A stretch of 64,000 nt of DNA, from positions 310,001 through 374,000 of the forward strand of contig CAWJGC010000017.1 of assembly GCA_963842355.1 (NCBI GenBank), in the 5' to 3' direction. Below are positions 58,629 through 64,000 of this stretch, piece after piece. The notes under the pieces are model-generated. The model ran no database searches, had not been told where the DNA came from, and saw only the letters and a list, made by a program, of their open reading frames with translations. The first letter of the stretch is position 1; every line of letters begins with the position of its first letter. The translations under genes and the position numbers were made by a program. This DNA comes from JASHPR01 sp963842355 (lineage in GTDB: Bacteria > Actinomycetota > Actinomycetes > Streptosporangiales > Streptosporangiaceae).

Positions 58629-59990
58629 TCAGCCGGCCGCGCCCATCGCCCGCGACCCGCTCACCAACTGCGGCGGGGGATTGCCGGACCGCTCCGGGCC
58701 GGGCCCAGCGACGAGCTCCGGTCCGACGTCGCTGACCAGGGCGGGCGCGGACAGAGCCCGGACGGTCTCCTCCACCGGCGTCGGCGGCGGCAGCTCGGCG
58801 TCGACCACGCCGAGCTGGTTCAGCTTCCGGGCACTCACCAGGACCCGGCTCTCCAGCGAGCCGATGGTCCGGTTGTAGCTGGACACCGCGTTGGCCAGCG
58901 CCTTGCCCAGGCCGTCCACGTGCTTGCCCAGGCCCGTGATCCGGTCGTAGAGCTCGCGGCCCAGGTCAAACACGGCGCGGGCGTGTTCGGACAGGGCTTC
59001 CTGCTGCCAGGCGTAGTGGGCCGTGCGCAGCATGGTGACCAGCGTGGTAGGCGTGGCGATATGTACCTTGTGCGCAATTGAGTGCTCGAGCAGGGCCGGG
59101 TCGTGCTCGAGCGCGGGCGCCAGGAACGCCTCGCCGGGGATGAACAGCACGACGAACTCGGGCGCCGGGCTCAGCGCGGTCCAGTACGCCTTGGCCGCCA
59201 GGCGGTCCACGTGGTCACGCAGATGCCGGGCGTGCGCGGCCAGGCGTGCCTCGCGCACGCTCTCGTCGTCGGTCTCGGCTGCCTCCAGGTAAGCGGCGAG
59301 CGAGACCTTGGAGTCCACCACGATGTTCTTGCCGCCGGCCAGCCTGATCACCATGTCCGGGCGGAGCACGCCGTCGTCGGTGGTCACGCCGACCTGCTCG
59401 TCAAAGTCGCACCGGGCGTTCATGCCGGCCAGTTCGACCACCCGGCGCAGCTGCATTTCTCCCCACATGCCGCGGGCCTCCGGCCGCCGCAGGGCGGTGA
59501 CCAGGGCCTGGGTCTGGGTACGGAGCTGATCGGAACTCTGCCGGACCATCATCACCTGCTCGGTGAGCGCCGCCGCCGACCTGACCCTGGCCGCGTCGGT
59601 TTCGCGCAGCTGGATCTCCACCCGGGCCAGGGTCTCCTTCAGCGGCTCCACCATGTGCTCCACGGCGGCCTTCCTGGTGTCAAGCTCGCCGGCCGCCTTG
59701 GCGTTGGCCGCCTCCAGCCGCCCCGTGGCCATCTCCAGGAACCGTTGCGTGGACTGGTCGAGAGCCTGGCCCGCCAGGGCCTGGAAGTGCTCGGCCAGCT
59801 TCCCGTCGGCCAGCGCGGCCTTCTCCTGCGCGGTGCGCTCGACCAGAGCCGCCCGGTCGTGCGCCGCGCGGGCCCGCTCGTCGGCCGCGGCCGCCTGCCC
59901 GGCGAGATGGCCGCGCGCGTACAGGTAGCCGATGAGCGCCCCGAGGGCGGCGCCGGCCAGAAGCCCGATCAGCAACGAGATCGCGTTCAT
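58629..59990 (-). CDS. rmuC: DNA recombination protein RmuC homologue
   Basis: It has 453 residues from ATG 59990. One N-terminal membrane helix (AISLLIGLLAGAALGALIGY), a long coiled coil (about 30-150), then the nuclease-like core: RGMWGEMQLRRVVELAGM, VLRPDMVIRLAGGKNIVVDS, KVSLAAYLEA and PEFVVLFIPGEAFLAPAL, ending ATPTTLVTMLRTAHYAWQQ. It limits recombination at inverted repeats by family knowledge. It diverges from ychF. Confidence 0.93.
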   Translation of the reverse strand: MNAISLLIGLLAGAALGALIGYLYARGHLAGQAAAADERARAAHDRAALVERTAQEKAALADGKLAEHFQALAGQALDQSTQRFLEMATGRLEAANAKAAGELDTRKAAVEHMVEPLKETLARVEIQLRETDAARVRSAAALTEQVMMVRQSSDQLRTQTQALVTALRRPEARGMWGEMQLRRVVELAGMNARCDFDEQVGVTTDDGVLRPDMVIRLAGGKNIVVDSKVSLAAYLEAAETDDESVREARLAAHARHLRDHVDRLAAKAYWTALSPAPEFVVLFIPGEAFLAPALEHDPALLEHSIAHKVHIATPTTLVTMLRTAHYAWQQEALSEHARAVFDLGRELYDRITGLGKHVDGLGKALANAVSSYNRTIGSLESRVLVSARKLNQLGVVDAELPPPTPVEETVRALSAPALVSDVGPELVAGPGPERSGNPPPQLVSGSRAMGAAG

Positions 59991-60131
59991 ATCTGGCCAT
60001 GCTGACAGCCGGTGCCGACAGTTTTCGGCCGCGACACGCCAGGCGCGACACGCCAGGCGCGGCGGGACGCCGGCCGCGAGCGCGGTCCCGGCAAGTCGCG
60101 TGCGCATACTGAAGTTCACTAACCTGCAACG

Positions 60132-61223
60132 GTGAGCCTGTCCATCGGCATCGTCGGCCTGCCCAATGTCGGCAAATCCACCCTGTTCAACGCGCTGACC
60201 CGAGCCACCGCGGTGGTGTACAACTACCCGTTCGCGACCAAGGAGCCCAACGTCGGCATCGTGGGCATCCCGGATCCGCGGTTGGCCAACCTGGCGGGGC
60301 TGTACGACTCGGCCCCGATCGTGCCCGCCACGGTCAAGTTCGTGGACATCGCCGGGCTGGTCCGCGGCGCCTCGCAAGGGCAGGGCCTGGGCAACCAGTT
60401 CCTGGCCCATATCCGCGAAACCGACGCGATCTGCCAGGTGGTCCGGGTGTTCACCGACCCGGACGTGAGCCACGTGGACGGCGACGTGTCGCCGGAGCGG
60501 GACATCGACACGGTGGTGATCGAGCTGGTCCTGGCCGACCTGCAGACGCTGGAGAAGGCCGTGCCACGGCTGGCGAAGGAAGCGAAGTTCGCCAAAGACC
60601 CGGCGCGGCCGCGGGCGGCCGACGCCGCCGCCAAGGCGCAGCAGGTACTCGACGCCGGGGCAACGCTGTTCGCTGGGGCCGCGAAGGCCGGGATCGACTT
60701 GGCCGACCTGCGCGAGCTGCAGCTGCTGACGGCCAAGCCGTTCGTGTACGCGTTCAACATGGACGACGCGGAGCTGGGCGACAAGGCGATGCGGGAGGGG
60801 CTCGCCGCGCTGGTGGCGCCCGCGCAGGCGGTGTTCCTGGACGCGAAGACCGAGGCCGAGCTCGCCGAGCTGCCCGAGGAGGAGGCCGCCGAGCTGATAG
60901 CCGAGCTCGGACTGGGCGAGCCAGGTCTGGCCCAGCTCGCCCGGGCCTGCTTCGCGGCGCTGGGCCTGTCCACGTTCCTGACCGCGGGCCCGAAGGAGGC
61001 GCGGGCGTGGACAATCCGGGCCGGGGCCACCGCGCCGGAAGCCGCCGGGGTGATCCACAGCGACTTCCAGCGGGGGTTCATCAAGGCCGAGGTCGTCTCG
61101 TTCGACGACCTGATGGCCGCGGGGTCGATCGCGGCGGCCCGGGCGGCCGGCAAGGCGCGGATCGAGGGCCGGGACTACGTGATGCGCGACGGCGACGTCG
61201 TCGAGTTCCGCTTCAACGTCTGA
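60132..61223 (+). CDS. ychF: Redox-regulated ATPase YchF
   Basis: An Obg-family P-loop ATPase that binds ribosomes. It has 363 residues from GTG 60132. G1 is GLPNVGKSTLF, G2 and G3 are YPFATKEPNVGIV and DIAGLVRGASQGQGLGN. The G4 region NMDDAEL lacks the usual NKxD, matching the ATP preference of YchF. A coiled insert (about 130-200) and a C-terminal TGS domain (HSDFQRGFIKAEVVSFDDL) are present. Complete. Confidence 0.96.
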   Translation: MSLSIGIVGLPNVGKSTLFNALTRATAVVYNYPFATKEPNVGIVGIPDPRLANLAGLYDSAPIVPATVKFVDIAGLVRGASQGQGLGNQFLAHIRETDAICQVVRVFTDPDVSHVDGDVSPERDIDTVVIELVLADLQTLEKAVPRLAKEAKFAKDPARPRAADAAAKAQQVLDAGATLFAGAAKAGIDLADLRELQLLTAKPFVYAFNMDDAELGDKAMREGLAALVAPAQAVFLDAKTEAELAELPEEEAAELIAELGLGEPGLAQLARACFAALGLSTFLTAGPKEARAWTIRAGATAPEAAGVIHSDFQRGFIKAEVVSFDDLMAAGSIAAARAAGKARIEGRDYVMRDGDVVEFRFNV

Positions 61224-61264
61224 CTGGTCAGGGCGCCGGCATGTAACCGGTTCCCTGAGTCGCC

Positions 61265-61361
61265 GAGCCCGGCGAACCCGCCGAGCCGCCGAAGCCGCCG
61301 AACCCGCCGAACCCGCCGAACCCGCCGAACCCGCCGAACCCGCCGAACCCGGCGAACCCGC
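61265..61361 (+). repeat. 9-bp minisatellite CCGAACCCG left of palindrome copy 3
   Basis: About nine copies of CCGCCGAAC/CCGAACCCG lie directly before the palindrome at 61365. On the minus strand they continue its conserved flank (TCGGCGGGTTCGCCGGGTTC) as repeats of GGGTTCGGC. Confidence 0.92.
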
Positions 61362-61364
61362 CGA

Positions 61365-61410
61365 TGAATGTGGAGATGCTGTACAAGGGTGTACACCGGA
61401 TCCGCATTCA
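61365..61410 (+). repeat. 46-bp palindromic element, copy 3 (inverted)
   Basis: TGAATGTGGAG ... GGTGTACACC ... ATCCGCATTCA, 46 bp. The conserved TCGNCGGNTTC flank is on its left side, so it is inverted relative to copies 1 and 2. It lies in the convergent gap between ychF and the membrane protein at 61601, with minisatellites on both sides. Confidence 0.85.
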
Positions 61411-61414
61411 CGCG

Positions 61415-61575
61415 GCCGGGATGCCAGGGCGGCGCCGGGCTGACGCGGCCGGGATGCGGGGGCGGCGCCGGGCTGACGCGGCCGGGATGCGGGGGCGGCG
61501 CCGGGCTGACGCGGCCGGGATGCGGGGGCGGCGCCGGGCTGACGCGGCCGGGATGCGGGGGCGCGCGGCGGGCTG
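61415..61575 (+). repeat. 33-bp minisatellite right of palindrome copy 3
   Basis: GGGATGCGGGGGCGGCGCCG followed by GGCTGACGCGGCC is repeated four to five times with few changes. Its start resembles the minus-strand unit of the 4081-4249 repeat beside copy 1. Confidence 0.92.
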
Positions 61576-61600
61576 ATGCGGCGGAGGCCGAGCCGCCCGG

Positions 61601-62278
61601 TTACCTCGCGGCGCCTACGGCGGCGGCGAGTACCGCGAGGAGGATCGTGGCGATGGCGGCCATGCCGTGACCAGCCGGGATGAGGCTCGTCAGCAGCCCT
61701 CGGGGCTTACGCGCGTCTCGGGGCGGGCCGCCGGGCGCATGGGTGAGCACGTCGTCGATGAGCCGGGCGAGTAGCACCTCGTCGGTCAGCGCTCGGGCTA
61801 GGTCCTCGTCGGTGACCGCGAGCGTGAGCGCGTCGTCAGCAGCCCCGGCGCGCGGCCCCGCGGCGGCGCCGCCGGGACCCGGCTCGGCCTCGGTCGTGGT
61901 CCGGTGGGCGGGGAACGGCGTCCACAGGGTCACCGTGGAGATGCCGAGCCCGATCACCAGCATGAGCAGGCCGATAGCCAGCCAGGCCAGGGCCGCCCAG
62001 CGGGTGGCCAGGTACGTGATCCAGATCAGCAGCCCGGTGCTGGCCATGCCGAAGTGCGCGAACACCACCGCAGGGGCCAGCCGGTCGCCAGTGCTGCGCT
62101 GCCGGCGCAGGCCGCCGCGGACGATCCAGGTGCCCAGCATGTACGCGCCGCTGGCCGCATCGAGGAGCCAGGTGATGAGCGCGGCGATGCCGAGCGCCCG
62201 GCTGGGCGCAGCGGCCCCTGCGCCGGTGGGGGTGAGCAGCATGCCGACGACCGCGGCGGCCTTGATCGCGACGGTCAT
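61601..62278 (-). CDS. Polytopic membrane protein of unknown function
   Basis: It has 225 residues with about five membrane helices: MTVAIKAAAVVGMLLTP, LGIAALITWLLDAASGAYML, VFAHFGMASTGLLIWITYLA, ALAWLAIGLLMLVIGLGIST and the C-terminal AAIATILLAVLAAAVGAA. A cytoplasmic loop of about 70 residues (ADDALTLAVTDEDLARALTD) separates the last helix. The family is not recognised. It is convergent with ychF. Confidence 0.75.
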   Translation of the reverse strand: MTVAIKAAAVVGMLLTPTGAGAAAPSRALGIAALITWLLDAASGAYMLGTWIVRGGLRRQRSTGDRLAPAVVFAHFGMASTGLLIWITYLATRWAALAWLAIGLLMLVIGLGISTVTLWTPFPAHRTTTEAEPGPGGAAAGPRAGAADDALTLAVTDEDLARALTDEVLLARLIDDVLTHAPGGPPRDARKPRGLLTSLIPAGHGMAAIATILLAVLAAAVGAAR

Positions 62279-62547
62279 GAGCCTCCCCGGCTCCCGTTGG
62301 CCGGTCCCGGCCGCCCGACCAGACCCGGGTCAGGCGACCGGAACTGGAGACGCAGCTGATGGCAGCGTATCTGCCCAGATCAGGCGGAGCCAGGGCGCGG
62401 GAGTCACGCCCGTTCTGGGTTCGCATCCCTCGGGCCAGCCTTTCACCATCTCCTACCATCTCCCGCCAGGGTCCCCCCGCGCCGCGCGGCCTGGTCGCCG
62501 GCATAGCGTGATCCTCGTCCTGAGGAACTTGGTCCTGGAGCTGCATC

Positions 62548-63141
62548 GTGCCTGAGAGCCTGTCGTCCGTCTGCGTCTTTTGCGCGTCAAGTCCGGGTGC
62601 CGACCCCGTTTTCGCGTCGGCCGCGGCCGGGCTGGGGCGGCTGCTGGCCCAGCGGGGCATCCGGCTCGTCTACGGGGGCGGGCACGTCGGGTTGATGGGA
62701 GTGGTCGCGGATGCCGCGCTGGGTGAGGGCGGCGAGGTGCACGGCGTGATCACGCGGGCGCTGGCGGAGAAGGAGATCGCGCACAGCGGCCTGACGAGCC
62801 TCAGGGCGGTCGAGACCATGCATGAACGCAAGGCCACCATGGCCGCCATGGCCGATGGCTTCATCATGCTGCCCGGCGGCTTCGGTACGCTGGACGAGTT
62901 CTTCGAGGCGATCACGTGGACCCAGCTCGGCGTGCACGCCAAGCCATGCGGCGTCCTCAACGTGGACGGCTTCTTCGACCCGCTGCTTGCCCTGTTCGCG
63001 GCGGCAACCGAGCAGCGCTTCCTGCGTCCTGAGCATCGCGACCTGGTGATCGTCGAGACAGATCCGGAGCTGATGATCCGCCGGCTCCGGTCGTGGGTAC
63101 CCGTGACCGTCGGCAAGTGGCTCGACCGGTCCGAACGCTGA
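62548..63141 (+). CDS. LOG-family Rossmann protein (TIGR00730 type)
   Basis: It has 197 residues from GTG 62548. VCVFCASSPGADP, LVYGGGHVGLMGVVADAAL, ERKATMAAMADGFIMLPGGF and the signature PGGFGTLDEFFEAITW are complete. Members hydrolyse cytokinin riboside monophosphates or purine nucleotides to free base and ribose phosphate. The in vivo substrate in bacteria is uncertain. Short intergenic gap to the S9 peptidase gene downstream. Confidence 0.92.
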   Translation: MPESLSSVCVFCASSPGADPVFASAAAGLGRLLAQRGIRLVYGGGHVGLMGVVADAALGEGGEVHGVITRALAEKEIAHSGLTSLRAVETMHERKATMAAMADGFIMLPGGFGTLDEFFEAITWTQLGVHAKPCGVLNVDGFFDPLLALFAAATEQRFLRPEHRDLVIVETDPELMIRRLRSWVPVTVGKWLDRSER

Positions 63142-63155
63142 TACAACCATGGACC

Positions 63156-64000
63156 ATGAGCACCGAGCCAGCCGCCGCCCCCCGGTCCGAGCCAGCCGCC
63201 GCCCCCCGGTCCGAGCCAGCCGCCGCCCCCCGGCCCGTGCCCGCCGCGCCGCCGGCGGCCCGGCGGATCCCGCACGAGCGCACCTTCCACGGCGACACGT
63301 TCGTTGACGACTATGCGTGGCTGGCCGCCAAGGAAGACCCGGAGACGATCGCGTACCTCGAAGCCGAGAACGCCTACACCGAGTCGATGACCGCCGGACA
63401 GGCGGCACTGCGCGACACGATCTTCGCTGAGATAAAGGCCCGTACCCAGGAGACCGACCTGTCGGTGCCGTCCCGCAAGGGCGGCTGGTGGTACTACGTG
63501 CGGACCGTCGAGGGGATGCAGTACCCGGTGTACTGCCGCCGGGCGGTCCGGCCGGACGACGCCGGCCCGCCGATCAGTCAGGACGGCTCGCCGCTGGACG
63601 GCGAGGAGGTGCTGCTCGACGGCAACGTGCTCGCGGGCGGCGCGGAGTTCTTCTCCATGGGCAGCTACAACATCAGCGCTGACGGTCGGCGCCTGGCCTA
63701 CTCGACGGACTTCAGCGGCGGCGAGCGCTTCACCATGCGGATCAAGGACCTGGTCACGGGGGAGACCGCCCCAGACGAGATCCCGGACACGTTCTACGGC
63801 TCGGCCTGGTCGCTTGACGGCTCGGCGCTGTTCTACGTCACCGTCGACGAGGCCTGGCGGCCGTACCGGGTGTGGCGGCACGCGGTGGGCACCCCGGCCG
63901 CCGAGGACGTCATCGTCTACGAGGAGGCCGACGAGAAGTTCTGGGTCGGCGTCGGGCTCACCCGCAGCGAGCGCTACCTGTACATCGGCACGTCGAGCAA
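63156..64000 (+). CDS. S9-family peptidase (prolyl oligopeptidase/oligopeptidase B), partial
   Basis: ATG 63156 opens a frame that runs off the end of the window. An exact 24-bp repeat gives EPAAAPRS three times at the N-terminus, then AARRIPHERTFHGDTFVDDY, AWLAAKEDPETIAYLEAENA, the start of the beta-propeller of S9A enzymes, and SYNISADGRRLAYSTDFSGG as a blade. The catalytic domain is beyond 64000. It cuts oligopeptides after Pro or basic residues by family knowledge; which is unknown here. Confidence 0.9.
   Translation, partial: MSTEPAAAPRSEPAAAPRSEPAAAPRPVPAAPPAARRIPHERTFHGDTFVDDYAWLAAKEDPETIAYLEAENAYTESMTAGQAALRDTIFAEIKARTQETDLSVPSRKGGWWYYVRTVEGMQYPVYCRRAVRPDDAGPPISQDGSPLDGEEVLLDGNVLAGGAEFFSMGSYNISADGRRLAYSTDFSGGERFTMRIKDLVTGETAPDEIPDTFYGSAWSLDGSALFYVTVDEAWRPYRVWRHAVGTPAAEDVIVYEEADEKFWVGVGLTRSERYLYIGTSS

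Noticed and set aside
1..64000. tRNA or rRNA genes
   Set aside because: Intergenic regions were scanned by eye for the T-arm GTTCRANYC pattern with a CCA-side stem. None was found; a covariance search could still find an unusual one.

Overview
The window is chromosomal DNA from a very high-GC actinomycete (class Actinomycetes). By gene order and style it is probably a Streptosporangiales-type or related soil lineage, but no rRNA or tRNA marker is present to fix the genus. Codons end almost always in G or C, GTG starts are common, many genes overlap by ATGA or GTGA, and several blocks are actinobacterial synteny. These include birA / PH-domain protein / two-component system / purK / purE, and xseB-xseA / Rv1109c-like / ispH / DUF6542 / ychF, the latter matching the Rv1107c-Rv1112 region of Mycobacterium. 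No phage, IS transposase, integrase, CRISPR array or plasmid gene was seen.

Layout. 0.2-6.2 kb: biotin protein ligase (frameshifted), a PH-domain membrane protein, then three genes of a leucine/acyl-CoA degradation type (enoyl-CoA hydratase, HMG-CoA lyase, acyl-CoA carboxylase beta). 6.5-10.4 kb: OmpR-type two-component system, purK, purE. 10.8-15.8 kb: THUMP-like methyltransferase (frameshifted), cupin, a second OmpR-type two-component system, an exported protein. 15.8-19.2 kb: a flavin/haem redox operon (exported Pro/Ala-rich protein, ApbE, ferric-reductase-like membrane protein, NuoF-like flavoprotein). 19.6-24.3 kb: NarL-type two-component system followed by a 51-residue membrane protein and an MMPL exporter. 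24.5-26.7 kb: MacB/FtsX-type ABC exporter. 27.3-29.4 kb: a three-domain protein and a SpoU rRNA methyltransferase. 29.6-34.5 kb: putative exopolysaccharide locus (GT2 synthase, beta-helix membrane protein, beta-helix lipoprotein). 34.5-43.7 kb: serine hydrolase, Clp-N protein, amidohydrolase, rhomboid, cell-wall transglycosylase-like protein, Ser/Thr kinase, class I fumarase. 44-48.4 kb: drug-efflux block (DrrAB-type ABC, MarR, DHA2 MFS). 48.6-64 kb: GH25 lysozyme, DUF1707 protein, glpX, TetR, exonuclease VII genes with an inserted acyltransferase, ispH, rmuC, ychF, LOG-type hydrolase and the start of an S9 peptidase.

The most unusual content is non-coding. A 46-bp near-palindrome (ends TGAATG/CATTCA, TGTACA motifs inside) occurs three times at exactly the same length (4252, 10526, 61365), each time abutting minisatellites that seem to grow out of its own flanks. 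Segments carrying a Shine-Dalgarno sequence are tandemly duplicated in front of at least three unrelated genes. A 19-bp operator-like motif occurs three times, only around the NarL-type two-component/MMPL genes. A triple-hairpin element sits in frame inside the MMPL gene. Four genes, and possibly a fifth, carry apparent single-base frameshifts; these may be assembly errors or real lesions, and should be checked against reads before any biology is drawn from them.
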